From Streptomyces bicolor (GTDB taxonomy: Bacteria; Actinomycetota; Actinomycetes; Streptomycetales; Streptomycetaceae), in NCBI RefSeq assembly GCF_000719285.1, contig NZ_JOFS01000031.1:42429-106428 (forward strand): a DNA stretch of 64,000 nt. Reading direction: 5' to 3'. A program made the translations under genes and the position numbers. Numbering within the stretch: the first letter of the stretch is position 1; every line of letters begins with the position of its first letter. Under the pieces are notes generated by a model. The model ran no database searches. It saw only the letters and a list, made by a program, of their open reading frames with translations, and was not told the origin of the DNA. Positions 8,170 through 20,495 of this stretch are shown here, piece after piece.

Positions 8170-9873
8170 ATGGGGACGCAGACCGCACAGGCGACGGCAC
8201 GGCCCATGCGGGACAAGCCGCCCGGCGGCCGGGTGGTCGTCGACTGGCTGACCACCACCGACCACAAGAAGATCGGGCATCTCTACCTGATCACGTCGTT
8301 CGCGTTCTTCCTGGCCGGCGGTGTCATGGCACTGCTGATGCGGGCCGAACTCGCCCGGCCGGGGTTGCAGCTGCTGACCAACGAACAGTTCAACCAGATG
8401 TTCACCATGCACGGCACGATCATGCTGCTGCTGTTCGCGACCCCGACCTTCGCGGGCTTCGCCAACGAGCTGATGCCGCTGCAGATCGGCGCCCCGGACG
8501 TGGCCTTCCCCCGGCTCAACATGTTCTCGTACTGGCTGTTCCTCTTCGGCGGCCTGATCGTGATGGGCTCGCTGATCGTGCCGAACGGGCCGGCCTCCTT
8601 CGGCTGGTTCGCCTACGCGCCGCTCAACAGCCTGGAGCGCTCCCCCGGGATCGGCCCCGACCTGTGGATCATGGGCCTCGCGCTGGCCGGCTTCGGCACG
8701 ATCCTCGGCGCGGTCAACTTCATCACCACGATCATCGGGATGCGCGCCCCCGGCATGACCATGTTCCGGATGCCGATCTTCACCTGGAACACGCTGTTCA
8801 CGTCGATCCTGATCCTGATGGCGTTCCCGGTGCTGGCGGCGGCGCTGCTGTGCCTGGAGGCGGACCGGCGGTTCGGCTCGCACATCTTCGACGCGGCCAA
8901 CGGGGGTGCGCTGCTGTGGCAGCACCTGTTCTGGTTCTTCGGCCATCCCGAGGTGTACATCATCGCGCTGCCGTTCTTCGGCATCATCAGCGAGATCGTC
9001 CCGGTCTTCTCGCGCAAGCCGATGTTCGGCTATCTGACGCTGGTCGCGGCGACGATGGCGATCACCGGTCTGTCGGTGGTGGTGTGGGCGCACCACATGT
9101 TCGCGACGGGCGCGGTGCTGCTGCCGTTCTTCTCGTTCATGAGCTTCCTGATCGCGGTGCCGACGGGCGTGAAGTTCTTCAACTGGACCGGCACCATGCT
9201 CAGGGGCTCGCTGTCCTTCGAGACGCCGATGCTGTGGTCGGTGGGCTTCCTGGTGACGTTCCTCTTCGGCGGCCTCACTGGGGTGATCCTGGCCTCGCCG
9301 CCGATGGACTTCCACGTCACGGACACGTACTTCGTGGTCGCGCACTTCCACTACGTCGTGTTCGGCACGGTCGTGTTCGCGATCTTCGCCGGCTTCTACT
9401 TCTGGTGGCCGAAGTTCACCGGGAAGATGCTCGACGAACGGCTCGGCAAGATCCAGTTCTGGACGCTCTTCATCGGCTTCCACACCACGTTCCTGGTGCA
9501 GCACTGGCTGGGCGCGGAGGGCATGCCGCGCCGGTACGCCGACTACCTCGCCGCCGACGGCTTCACGGCCCTGAACACGGTCTCGACGATCGGCGCGTTC
9601 CTGCTCGGCCTGTCGACGCTGCCGTTCCTCTACAACGTCTGGAAGACCGCCAAGTACGGCACGAAGGTCGAGGTCGACGACCCCTGGGGCTACGGCCGCT
9701 CCCTGGAGTGGGCCACCTCCTGCCCGCCCCCGCGGCACAACTTCACGTCGCTGCCGAAGATCCGCTCCGAGTCCCCGGCGTTCGATCTGCACCATCCGGC
9801 GCACGCGGCGATCGACGAGCGTGAGAATCGCCCCGCTCCAGAGCCCGGGACAGCAGATCCCGGGCGCCCCTGA
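8170..9873 (+). CDS. ctaD: cytochrome c oxidase subunit I
   Basis: 567 residues. This is the haem-copper subunit of an aa3-type oxidase, which reduces oxygen and pumps protons. Twelve membrane segments follow [12 protein letters not shown]. Metal ligands are visible in TMHGT (haem a), HPEVY (CuB with the cross-linked Tyr), WAHHMF (CuB) and VAHFHYV (haems). The ATG at 8170 follows GAAGGGG. Subunits II, III and IV are not in the window, so this is a stand-alone paralogue. The C-terminal 25 residues run into the convergent WYL regulator gene over 131 bp. Confidence 0.93.
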   Translation: MGTQTAQATARPMRDKPPGGRVVVDWLTTTDHKKIGHLYLITSFAFFLAGGVMALLMRAELARPGLQLLTNEQFNQMFTMHGTIMLLLFATPTFAGFANELMPLQIGAPDVAFPRLNMFSYWLFLFGGLIVMGSLIVPNGPASFGWFAYAPLNSLERSPGIGPDLWIMGLALAGFGTILGAVNFITTIIGMRAPGMTMFRMPIFTWNTLFTSILILMAFPVLAAALLCLEADRRFGSHIFDAANGGALLWQHLFWFFGHPEVYIIALPFFGIISEIVPVFSRKPMFGYLTLVAATMAITGLSVVVWAHHMFATGAVLLPFFSFMSFLIAVPTGVKFFNWTGTMLRGSLSFETPMLWSVGFLVTFLFGGLTGVILASPPMDFHVTDTYFVVAHFHYVVFGTVVFAIFAGFYFWWPKFTGKMLDERLGKIQFWTLFIGFHTTFLVQHWLGAEGMPRRYADYLAADGFTALNTVSTIGAFLLGLSTLPFLYNVWKTAKYGTKVEVDDPWGYGRSLEWATSCPPPRHNFTSLPKIRSESPAFDLHHPAHAAIDERENRPAPEPGTADPGRP

Positions 9874-10792
9874 TCGCCTCGGTGAACTCGACGGGCTCCA
9901 GCACCTCGAACTCGATGCCGATCATCATGATGTGCAGCACCATCACGTCGAGGCTCGCGGCCCCGGTGCGCAGGATGCAGGCGGCGTCCCCGTCGGCCTC
10001 CAGCGTGCCCGCGGACGGCGAGATGCGCTCGGCGGCCTCCCGCAGGGGCACCAGCAGCCGGACGACGGCGTGGGAGGCGTACGCGCGCGTGGAGACGCCC
10101 TGCGAGACGTACGCGGCGAGGTCCTCGGCGGGCGGGGTGCGCGGGGCGAAGCGCGGGCCGTGCGGCGGCCTGGGGGCGATGCGGTCGACGCGGAACGTAC
10201 GCCAGTCGTCGCGATCGAGGTCCCAGGCGACCAGGTACCAGCGGCGCTCGCTGCACACCAGGCGGTGCGGCTCGACGGTACGGCGGGTGGGGGCGCCCTC
10301 GTGGTCGCGGTACTCGAACCGCAGGCGCTCGGCGTCCCGGCACAGGTTGGCGAGCTCGGTCAGGACGGCCGGGTCCACCGCGGAGGGCTGGGGGCCGCGC
10401 AGCATGGGCACGGTGAAGGCGTTGAGGGCGCCCACGCGGCGGCGCAGGCGGCTGGGCAGGACCTGCTCGAGCTTGGCGAGGGCGCGTACGGAGGTCTCGC
10501 CGATGCCCTCGATGCCGTGGCCTGCGGCGGTGCGCAGGCCTACGGCGACCGCGACGGCCTCGTCGTCGTCCAGCAGCAGGGGTGGCAGTTCGGCGCCGGC
10601 GCCCAGTTGGTAGCCGCCGCCGGTGCCGGGGCTGGCGTTGACGGGGTAGCCGAGTTCCCGTAGGCGGTCGACGTCCCGGCGGACCGTGCGGGGGGTGACG
10701 CCGAGGCGGTCGGCCAGTGCGGCGCCGGACCATTCGCGGTGGGACTGGAGGAGGGAGAGCAGCCGCAGGAGTCTGGCGGAAGTGTCCAGCAT
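9743..10792 (-). CDS. YafY-type transcriptional regulator (HTH + WYL domain)
   Basis: 349 residues. An N-terminal HTH of the DeoR/HTH_11 type (about 3-58, [23 protein letters not shown]) is followed by a WYL domain (about 135-215, with [21 protein letters not shown]) and a C-terminal extension. WYL proteins sense nucleic-acid or small ligands and often control nearby genes; the target is not clear here. The last 30 residues ([12 protein letters not shown] onward) are antisense to ctaD and look like read-through sequence, so the functional protein may end near residue 320. Weak ribosome-binding site at the ATG. Confidence 0.85.
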   Translation of the reverse strand: MLDTSARLLRLLSLLQSHREWSGAALADRLGVTPRTVRRDVDRLRELGYPVNASPGTGGGYQLGAGAELPPLLLDDDEAVAVAVGLRTAAGHGIEGIGETSVRALAKLEQVLPSRLRRRVGALNAFTVPMLRGPQPSAVDPAVLTELANLCRDAERLRFEYRDHEGAPTRRTVEPHRLVCSERRWYLVAWDLDRDDWRTFRVDRIAPRPPHGPRFAPRTPPAEDLAAYVSQGVSTRAYASHAVVRLLVPLREAAERISPSAGTLEADGDAACILRTGAASLDVMVLHIMMIGIEFEVLEPVEFTEAIRGARDLLSRALERGDSHARRSPRAPDGADRTPGTRSGSSAAT

Positions 10793-10812
10793 GATCCGAG
10801 TTTGCCAGTCGC

Positions 10813-11256
10813 CTAACAGCTCGGGGGTACGGGTTCACGGGCGGCTGCGGGCCCGTTGTGGCTTGTCGCGCAGTTCCCCGCGCCCCTGTAGGGCGTCGTG
10901 GCTAACCGGCATTCCACGCTCAGGTTGCCTTGGCGGGTTTCGTACGGGACTCGGGAGGCGAGGGGGTTCACGTCCATGTCGCCCGGTGCCAGGCGGTGCG
11001 GCTCTCCTTCCGTCACGCGCGCGTACGCGTCCCAGTGGCCCTCCGGCAGGGCGACGCTGCTCGGCAGGGCGGCGCGCAGGTGGCCCTTCGTGGCCGGGGT
11101 CAGCGGCAGGGTGACCTCTTCGCGCCCCTCGCGGTGGCGCAGGACGAGGTGGGCGGGCTCGGTCGCCCCGGTCGCGCTGACGTCGAAGGTCAACCCGCCG
11201 GCCGAATCCGCGATGCAGTCGGCGCGCAGTGGTGCGGCCTGCGGCACGGGCGTCAT
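10813..11256 (-). CDS. hypothetical beta-rich small protein
   Basis: 147 residues from the ATG at 11256, which has a strong GGAGGAGGA site; an ATG at 11313 in the same frame lacks one. I do not recognise a named family. The sequence (LVLRHREGREEVTLPL, then LPEGHWDAYARV) resembles the Ig-like accessory domain found at the ends of some Streptomyces glycosyltransferases. It follows the substrate-binding lipoprotein gene on the same strand, with about 68 bases between. The last 20 or so residues (YRGAGNCATSHNGPAAA) are encoded by a dispersed intergenic repeat, so the original stop was probably earlier. Confidence 0.6.
   Translation of the reverse strand: MTPVPQAAPLRADCIADSAGGLTFDVSATGATEPAHLVLRHREGREEVTLPLTPATKGHLRAALPSSVALPEGHWDAYARVTEGEPHRLAPGDMDVNPLASRVPYETRQGNLSVECRLATTPYRGAGNCATSHNGPAAAREPVPPSC
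10841..10887. repeat. dispersed GC-rich Streptomyces intergenic element, copy 1
   Basis: On the minus strand it runs from AGGGGCGCGGGG through CGCGACAAGCC to CCCGCAGCC. The same end sequences bound a second copy at 53532-53603, which has a longer centre. I recall this sequence as very common at 3' ends of Streptomyces genes; copy number cannot be measured here. Confidence 0.6.
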
Positions 11257-11324
11257 GCGCTGCGGTTCCTCCTCCGCTCTCTGCTCTGTCGGTTGGACCG
11301 GCGATGCCGCCATTTGGTTGCCCG

Positions 11325-12620
11325 TCACGGCCGGTACGACAGTTGCGGCACGTCGAAGCACGTGTTGTTCATGTCTCCTTGGGCCACCCAGCCCCTGCCG
11401 TCCTCCCAGCGGGCCACCGACAGACAGGTCCGGCGGCTCTTCGGCGGCTCGGCCAGGCGCTCGAACCTGACCGGGATGAGCAGGCCGTCGGCGGTGTATC
11501 CCTGGCTGCGGTTCATGAAGTCGTCGACGCACGCGCGCGTGACGCCCCGCTCGGCGCAGGCCTTCGCCGCGTCCGTGAACCACATCGCGGCGGCCCAGCC
11601 CTCGAGTTGCCACTGGGAGTGCGTCTCGAGGCCGTTGGTGGCGTCCCGGAACTCCCGTACGGCGGCATGGCCCTTGTCCTCGAAATTGCGGGACGACCCG
11701 GTCGCCCACAGGGCGTTCCGGCAGCGCGGAGCGTCCTTGTAGTCCTCGGCGACGGTGGACGTCCAGTTCTGTACGTTCGTGACCTTGGCGGTGACCTCGG
11801 CGCCGACGTCGTCCATCGCCTCGCACAGCCGGGCGTTGCCGTGGCTGTCGATGGCGTCGAAGACGAGGTCGGCGCCCTGCTCCTGCAGATCGGCGGCCAC
11901 CGCCCGGAAGTTGGGCAGCGCGAAGTCGACCTGTTCGGTGACCACTTCGTAGCCCTCGGCCTTCAGCCCCCGCTCGACGAGCCGGGCGTAGGCGGCGGAC
12001 GCGGGCTGGTTGTACGAGACGACGGCGGCCGTACGGGCGCCGTGCTCGCGCTTGAAGTAGCGGTAGACCTCCGTGCCGCCGTACTGCTCGCCGTCCCAGC
12101 CGGTCGTGCCGTCGCGGGGTGCGAGGCTGCCGTAGATGCCGTACAGGTGCGGGTAGGTGTCGTAGGCGGCCCCGATGGGCTGGCCACCGATGTCGGGCAC
12201 GCGCGCGCGTGAGACGCGGGAGGCGCCCGCGTAGTCCAGGGCGGTGGTGGCGACCAGGGCGACGACCTTCTCCTCGTCGATCAGCTCGTGCACGCACTCG
12301 TTGTTGCCGACGCCGCTGCCGCCGTCGTCGCACTCGCGCACCTCGACGCGGCGGCCGTCGATGCCCCCGCGCGCGTTGAGGCGGTCGAAGAAGGCCTTGG
12401 CGCCGTCGCGCGGGCCGGTGAAGACGTTGCCGCCGACCGGGCTGGTGGCACTGGTGATGATGCCGACGCGGATCGGGGTGCGGTCGCCCGCGGGAGCCGA
12501 GGGAGTGCTCCGGTCGCGGTGCTCGAAGTCGCTCTCCGGCAGCCGGCTGCCGCACGCCGTACTCAGAGCCAGCATCACCACGGCGATCGCCGCCTCAGCA
12601 CCCCGGGATCGGCGACCCAT
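11325..12620 (-). CDS. ABC transporter substrate-binding lipoprotein, branched-chain amino acid type
   Basis: 431 residues. A lipoprotein signal peptide ends in LALSTACG with the lipid-anchored cysteine at about residue 23. The mature part is a type I periplasmic-binding fold of the LivJ/LivK class (IRVGIITSATSPVGGNVFTGPRDGAKAFFDRLNARGGIDGRRV is the typical opening). It should capture the ligand for the LivHMG-LivF transporter encoded on the other strand about 1.2 kb away. The ligand may be an amino acid, amide or aromatic acid. The start overlaps the end of the preceding lipoprotein gene by 26 bases, suggesting coupling. Confidence 0.85.
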   Translation of the reverse strand: MGRRSRGAEAAIAVVMLALSTACGSRLPESDFEHRDRSTPSAPAGDRTPIRVGIITSATSPVGGNVFTGPRDGAKAFFDRLNARGGIDGRRVEVRECDDGGSGVGNNECVHELIDEEKVVALVATTALDYAGASRVSRARVPDIGGQPIGAAYDTYPHLYGIYGSLAPRDGTTGWDGEQYGGTEVYRYFKREHGARTAAVVSYNQPASAAYARLVERGLKAEGYEVVTEQVDFALPNFRAVAADLQEQGADLVFDAIDSHGNARLCEAMDDVGAEVTAKVTNVQNWTSTVAEDYKDAPRCRNALWATGSSRNFEDKGHAAVREFRDATNGLETHSQWQLEGWAAAMWFTDAAKACAERGVTRACVDDFMNRSQGYTADGLLIPVRFERLAEPPKSRRTCLSVARWEDGRGWVAQGDMNNTCFDVPQLSYRP

Positions 12621-13155
12621 TGCCGCTCAACTGGACCAGCGCGCACAGTGTCTTGGCGGACACCTTCCAGGTGCCGTCCTGTTCGACGGCGGTCCCGGAG
12701 GCGTTCGGCAGGGCGGTCGCGCCCTTGAGGGTCAGGTCGTATGTCACGTTCGCCTCGGTCGGCGAGGTGAACTCGACCTTGGAGACCTTGGCCTGGACCT
12801 GCCCGCCGCGCTCGTCGCCGCTGAACGCCTGCAGGACCGGCGCCATCTGCTCGCCGTTCTCCAGGACGGTCTGCTTGTCCTCCATGGACGTCGCCGGGTC
12901 GAAGAACTTCTGCCAGTTCTGCTTGATCTCCGTCTCGGCCGCCCCCACGTCGGCGGGCGCCGTCGCGGCCGGGGACTGCTCGGCCGGTTCGGTCTGCTCG
13001 ACGGTCGGTGTCGGCGGTGTCTCGTTGCCGCCGCCTCCCTCGTCGTCGCTGCAGGCCACGAAGGCCGGGGCGAGGAAGAGGAGCAGGGCGGCCGCCAGCG
13101 CCGTCCCCCGTCCCCTGTGCGCGTTGCTCCGCCTGAGGTCGCTCCCGAGAACCAT
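12595..13155 (-). CDS. lipoprotein with Mtb12-like domain
   Basis: 186 residues. Signal peptide with lipobox AFVAC (cysteine about 35), a Gly/Pro/Thr linker, then a compact domain (about 70-186, IKQNWQKFFDPATSMEDKQTVLENG...) resembling the low-molecular-weight antigen Mtb12 domain of actinobacteria, an NTF2-like surface protein of unknown function. It heads a minus-strand pair with the substrate-binding lipoprotein. ATG at 13155; ribosome-binding site modest (GGCGGTGAG). Confidence 0.75.
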   Translation of the reverse strand: MVLGSDLRRSNAHRGRGTALAAALLLFLAPAFVACSDDEGGGGNETPPTPTVEQTEPAEQSPAATAPADVGAAETEIKQNWQKFFDPATSMEDKQTVLENGEQMAPVLQAFSGDERGGQVQAKVSKVEFTSPTEANVTYDLTLKGATALPNASGTAVEQDGTWKVSAKTLCALVQLSGNGSPIPGC

Positions 13156-13311
13156 CTGGCTCACCGCCGGGTGTCGATCCGGGCCGGGTACGCCCGGTGC
13201 TTTCAGGGTCAGCTTGCAGGAGGCATAGTGCAAGCCATTGGCTGACATGGACAGGCACACGCACAGAAACCCGCTGTGCCTGCCCCGAAACCCGACGTGT
13301 GGGAGCCGGCG

Positions 13312-13788
13312 ATGCGGACAGCCCGACTGCGGAGAGTGCACCCCGTCCTCTGGGCCGGCTGGGCCGCGCTCGCGGCCGGCGCGGTGTTGTGCGTGATCGG
13401 CTGGTACGGCGTCTCCGGCGAGCGGTTCGCCGAGCGGCAGCTGCCGTATCTCGCGTCCTGCACGGTTCCCGGGGCCGCGCTGATCATCGCCGGGTCGGTG
13501 CTGCTGACCCATGGCCGGGGCGTGCTCGCCGCCGCGCGCGTGGAGGAGCTGTACGGCCTTCTGGTGGCCGCGGAGCCCGCCGACGCCGAGGAGTCCGAGC
13601 AGCCGGCCACGGCGCCGCTCGCGGTCAGCGGGGACCTGCTGATGGTGCCCGGCGGCACCCTGTGGCACCGCGCCGACTGCCCGCTGGTCGCCGGGAAGGT
13701 GGAGGCCGTACCCGTCGATGCGAAGCTGGTGAGGAGCGGCGAACTGGGCCCGTGCCCGATCTGTGAGCCCGCCGAAGCGGACGACTGA
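13312..13788 (+). CDS. small membrane protein with C-terminal Cys-rich knuckle
   Basis: 158 residues from the ATG at 13312 (GGGAG site); a GTG at 13276 is in frame. Two membrane segments (about 10-32 and 47-66) are followed by a cytoplasmic tail with WHRADCPLVAGK and CPIC, i.e. a His and three Cys that could bind a metal. It ends 12 bases before livHMG and is probably co-transcribed, so it may assist this transporter. Not recognised as a named family. Confidence 0.72.
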   Translation: MRTARLRRVHPVLWAGWAALAAGAVLCVIGWYGVSGERFAERQLPYLASCTVPGAALIIAGSVLLTHGRGVLAAARVEELYGLLVAAEPADAEESEQPATAPLAVSGDLLMVPGGTLWHRADCPLVAGKVEAVPVDAKLVRSGELGPCPICEPAEADD

Positions 13789-13800
13789 AGCGGATGACCG

Positions 13801-16709
13801 ATGTCCTCGCTGACGTACGACCTCACCCTGGCCGGCCTGTCGGTCGGCAGCGCCGCCGCGCTCACCGGGATCGGCCTGATCGTCACCTATCGCGCGACCG
13901 GCGTGCTGAACTTCGCGCACGGGGCGATCGCGATGGTGTGCGCGTACGTCCTGCGCCAGTGCGTGGTGGAGTGGGGCTGGCCGCTGTGGGCGGGCGCGAC
14001 GGTGACGCTGCTGCTCGTCGCACCCGGGATCGGGATGGTGCTGGAACGGTTCGTCTTCCGGCCGCTGTCGGTCCTGGGCAGCGACCCGGCGCAGACCCTG
14101 GTCGCGTCCATCGGCGTGTTCGTGCTGCTGGTGGGCGGTGCGGCGCTGCTGTGGGGCCAGGGGGCGCGGGACGACGCGCCGGAGCTGGTGTCGGCGGACC
14201 CCTGGGGGCAGCTGGCGGTGGCCCTGCTGCTGGCCGCGGGTGTCGGGGCGGTGATCCGCCGGACCCGCTTCGGCCGGGAGTTGCGTGCCGTGGTGGACGA
14301 CCGTCAACTGGCCGTCCTCGGCGGCGTCGACGCGGACCGGGTGGCGGCGGCGGGCTGGGCGTTCGGCTCGTTCACGGCGGGCCTGACGGGCGTCCTGCTG
14401 GCACCGTACGTCCGTCTCGACCCGTACGGCCTGCCGCTGCTGGTCATGGAGGTGGTCGCGGTGGCGGTGGCCGCCCGCATGCGCAGCCTTCCGATCGCCG
14501 TGCTGACGGCGCTGGCCATCGGCGTGGCACAGAGCCAGCTGACGCGTCTGCACCCGTCGGGCTGGGGCGCCCCCCTGGTCCAGGCGGTCAGCACGAACCT
14601 CTTCGTGGTGGCCCTGCTGATCGCGGCCTTGACCCTCCCCAGCCTCGGCACCCGCGACGCGCTCCCCCGCAGCGCCACCACGCGCGTGCCGACCCCGCCG
14701 GGCGCCTGGATCGTGGCGGCGGTGCTCTTCCTGCTCCCCTTGGGCTTCGCGGGCTCGGACCTGCACACCTCGGTGCAGGTGCCCGCGCTGGCCGTGGTGC
14801 TGCTCTCGCTGGTGACGGTCACGGGCCGAGGGGGCCAGATCTCCCTGGGCCAGGCGGCGTACGCGGGCCTGGGCGCCCTGTTCACGGCCCTGCTGGCGGC
14901 GGGCCGCTTCCCGGGCCTGCCACGCCTGCCGGAGCTGGCCGCGCTCGCGCTGGCTGTCGTCCTGGTGGCCCCCCTGGGCCTCCTCACGGGCTGGCCGGCG
15001 ATCAGCCGTCGCGGCCTGGCCCTCGCGCTGGTGACCTTCGCGGTGGGCGTCGGCGTGAGCCGCTTCGTCTTCGCCCAGCCGTACGCGATCTCGGGCCTCT
15101 CGCTGGGCCGACCGGCGGGCTTCGAGGGCGACCGCGCGTACTACGTCCTGGAACTGGCCCTCCTGGCGGCCGCCCTCCTGACGACCTGGCTGCTGCGCCG
15201 TGGCCGCACGGGCCGGGCCCTGGCGGCGATGCGGGACCACGAGTCGGGGGCGTCGGCGGCAGGCGTCCAGGTCCCCTCCCTCAAGCTCCTGGCCTTCGTC
15301 TCGGGCGCGGCCCTGGCAGCCCTGGGCGGCGGACTGCTCGGCATGGGCCTGCGCGCCTTCGACCCGTCCGCCTACGACCCCGTCCGCGGCCTCCTCTGGT
15401 TCGCCGCGGTGGTGGTCCTGGGCGCCGACAGCACCCTGGGCGCCCTGGCCGCGGCAGCCCTCCTGGTCGGCCTCGACGCGGGCGCCCGGGGCGGGGTGGC
15501 GGCGGCACTGATCGGCGTCCTCGCGGTGCTCGTGGGCCGTTTCCCAGGAGGGCCGTACGAGGCGCTACGAACGACGGCACAGAACCTGCGCCCGCGACGC
15601 AGAGCAACACTGACGCCACTGGGAGCACAGCTACGAAGCCTCCTACACCGAACAGCCCACGAAACCACCCCCCAGCCAACCTTGACCGGCCTGACCACGT
15701 CGGACGCCCCAGGAACGACGCGCCGGACCGAGCGAGCCGGGGCCGCCGGCCCACCACGGCGACGACCAGGCGGGACCACTGGGCCACCACAACGGCAACA
15801 GAACCACCCCACGGCAAGCCGACAGACGGACGACACGACGGACGCCGGGAAACCGCGCGGAGAAGCCGGCGGCCGCGGAGCGCCCGCTCAACCCCCCGCG
15901 GCCGCCGACGGCGCTCGGCCCCCACAAGGGCCACCCGCACCCGACGACGAGAGTTGTACGGGTGGTGCGGGTGGGAAGCCAGACGCGGCCGAGGGCCGCC
16001 GCGCGCACCCCCACCCACCGGCACTGACCACCCACCACCTCCAGGCCCGCTACGACGGCTTCACCGCCCTGCACGACGTCACCCTCACCGTCCCGCCCGG
16101 TCACATCACCGCAGTCATCGGGCCCAACGGCGCGGGCAAGAGCACCCTGTTCCACTGCCTGGCCGGCACCCACCGCCCCACCCAGGGCCAAGTCCTCCTC
16201 GGCCCCCGCGACATCACCCACCTCCCCGCCCATGCCCGCACCCGCCTCGGCATCGCCCGCACCTTCCAGCAACTGGCCGTCTTCCCCTCACTGACCGTCG
16301 CCGAGAACGTCCGCGTAGGCGCCGAACAGGGCAGACTCCGCGACCCGTCAGCGGTGGAGCGATCCCTGAGACTCCTCGGCCTGGACGGCCCCGTCCGCTC
16401 CCTGCCCGCCGCCGACCTCCCCACCGGCACCCTGAGACGCGTCGAGCTGGCCAGGGCCCTCGCCGGCAGCCCGCGCGTCCTCCTGCTCGACGAACCCGCC
16501 GCCGGCCTCGACACCACCGAGGTCACCGCACTGACCCGGATCCTGAAGGCGCTCGCGGCCGACGGCACCGCCCTGCTCGTCGTGGAGCACGACCTCGACC
16601 TGGTCGCCGACCTCGCCGACACCGTGCACGTCATGACGGCGGGCCGCATCGTCGCCTCCGGCCCACCCGACCGCGTACTCGACGCCGCAGGCCCCCAGGA
16701 GACCCCCGC

Positions 16710-16713
<4 letters not shown>
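13801..16713 (+). CDS. LivH-LivM-LivG fusion: branched-chain amino acid ABC permease/ATPase
   Basis: 970 residues. Residues 1-290 are a LivH-type permease (VTYRATGVLNFAHGAIAMV), about 300-595 a LivM-type permease (GRGGQISLGQAAYAGLGAL), about 596-745 a Pro/Arg/Thr-rich linker, and about 746-970 a LivG-type ATPase with Walker A GPNGAGKS, an atypical signature LPTGTLRRVELARAL, Walker B LLLDEPAAGL and switch His in VVEHD. These are normally three or two proteins. There is no ATG or GTG in the linker that could start LivG alone. Coupled to livF by ATGA. Confidence 0.88.
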
Positions 16714-17874
<1,161 letters not shown>

Positions 17875-17923
17875 CTAGGCAGCTCGTTGCGGTCAGCCGT
17901 CGCGGCGCGTCCGAGGGACGCTG

Positions 17924-17957
17924 GGGCCCCACCCGGTCGGCGGACCGGATGGGGCCC
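17924..17957 (-). terminator. terminator hairpin after the second rpf gene
   Basis: A 15-bp stem with one mismatch (17924-17938 with 17943-17957; GGGCCCCA...GGTC) and loop GGCG, just past the stop of the Rpf-LysM gene. Confidence 0.7.
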
Positions 17958-17980
17958 GTGCCCCGGCAGGGGAGCGATGC

Positions 17981-19208
<1,228 letters not shown>

Positions 19209-19991
19209 GTGCCACGCATGCTCGACGTCAGCGACGAGGTACGTGCCGAGATCGGCGACGAGGAAGCCGACCGGCTGCTCGCCGGGGACAACGCCCCCGG
19301 CAGTTACGACTGCACGTCCTGTCGCACCCCGGGCGACTCCGAACAGGAGCGCACCAGCACCGTCCTGTTCATCGGGGACGAGACCGCCGTCCTCGCCTTC
19401 GCCCACGCCACCTGCCTGCCCTCGCAGGTGGTCCAGGTCACCGAGGAGCAGTTGCGGGGCGCCGTGAAGTCCATCACCGGCGACAGGGTCGACCTGGAGC
19501 CCGAGACGATCGTGCCGGAGCAGGCCGTGCTCGGTGTGACCAGCGGACTGGTGCTGATCGCCGGGGAGTTGCACCCCGCCCTGGTGGTAGAGCCGACCGG
19601 GCCCATCGTGCGCCCCGGAGCGACCGGCGCCGGGGACGACTTCCTTCCGCTGCTCATCGAGCAGGGGTTCATGCCGGTGCCGGAGCTGGCGGACGTGCCG
19701 CCGGTGCTGCACGGCTGGTCCGTGCTGCTGGCCATGGGGCAGCTGCACGCGGTTCTGCAGCCCGGCACGAATGGGGGGCAGCCGGTCGCGTGGTGGCAGG
19801 CACATCAGCCGCTGCTGGTGACGGACGGATGGCGGGCCGCCGCGAACAAGCATCAGCAGGTACTGATGTTCGCGGCACCGGTGGGCTCCATCGGCCGTCA
19901 GCCCAGGGAGGACCTGCTCAGGGATGCCCTGGACAAGGCCGCCGCCAACGGGAAGCTGGTCGCGGCCGCGCTGCCTCTCGCGGGGACCTGA
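19209..19991 (+). CDS. conserved hypothetical protein
   Basis: 260 residues, GTG start after GAGGAG. A CTSCRTPGD motif near residue 35 could bind metal together with other residues. The remainder is a mixed alpha/beta protein without a signal peptide or membrane helices. I recall similar proteins next to der in Streptomyces but know no function. The sequence does not point to an enzyme class. Confidence 0.75.
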   Translation: MPRMLDVSDEVRAEIGDEEADRLLAGDNAPGSYDCTSCRTPGDSEQERTSTVLFIGDETAVLAFAHATCLPSQVVQVTEEQLRGAVKSITGDRVDLEPETIVPEQAVLGVTSGLVLIAGELHPALVVEPTGPIVRPGATGAGDDFLPLLIEQGFMPVPELADVPPVLHGWSVLLAMGQLHAVLQPGTNGGQPVAWWQAHQPLLVTDGWRAAANKHQQVLMFAAPVGSIGRQPREDLLRDALDKAAANGKLVAAALPLAGT

Positions 19992-20093
19992 GAGCCGCTC
20001 CCCGCACCCCGGAGGCACCGCCCGCGGCCCCGATGAGCAGGCGATCCGTCACGACGGCCGCATCTCTTCGAGCGCGGTGTCGTTTGGACATAC

Positions 20094-20444
20094 GTGCATG
20101 CATACGACGTTCCCCGCCTTCAGGGCGGCCCATCGGCCACGCCTATCTACGACGCGCTCTACGCCGAGTACGTCAAATCCTTCCGCTCGCTGCCGGGTGA
20201 CCGCAGCGGCGAGGAGGACCTGGGGTTCACCGCGTTCGGGAACATGCCGCGGAGTGCGGGCTCGTACGGCGGCCATCGCCCGGGGTCGTTCAGCAGCTCC
20301 TACAGCGCGTACAGCGCGGGCGCCCACAGCGCCCGCCACGGCAGCGGTCAGCAGCCGCAGTGGCAGCGCGTCGGGCACATCGGTCCGCAGGGCTCGGGGA
20401 TGCAGCACGTCCCCGCCGCGCTGCCCCCGGCGCGCAGAGGCTGA
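20094..20444 (+). CDS. conserved hypothetical Streptomyces protein, low-complexity C-terminus
   Basis: 116 residues from a GTG. The N-terminal half (PSATPIYDALYAEYVKSFRSLPGDRSGEE) looks well folded and conserved; the C-terminal half is rich in Ser, Gly, Tyr and His (SSSYSAYSAGAHSARHGSG) and probably disordered. No ribosome-binding site is obvious, so the start is uncertain. It ends at a strong terminator shared with der. Confidence 0.65.
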   Translation: MHAYDVPRLQGGPSATPIYDALYAEYVKSFRSLPGDRSGEEDLGFTAFGNMPRSAGSYGGHRPGSFSSSYSAYSAGAHSARHGSGQQPQWQRVGHIGPQGSGMQHVPAALPPARRG

Positions 20445-20453
20445 GCACACACG

Positions 20454-20486
20454 AAGGGCGGCCCGCATCGGGCCGCCCTTGCGTTT
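20454..20486. terminator. bidirectional intrinsic terminator
   Basis: AAGGGCGGCCCG-CAT-CGGGCCGCCCTT is a perfect 12-bp stem with a 3-base loop, followed on the plus strand by GCGTTTTT. It separates convergent genes. Confidence 0.92.
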
Positions 20487-20495
20487 TTGCGTCCG

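Noticed and set aside
12595..15240. Very long minus-strand frame opposite livHMG
   Set aside because: Only the last 186 codons (the Mtb12-like lipoprotein) are real; the rest is antisense to the transporter gene.
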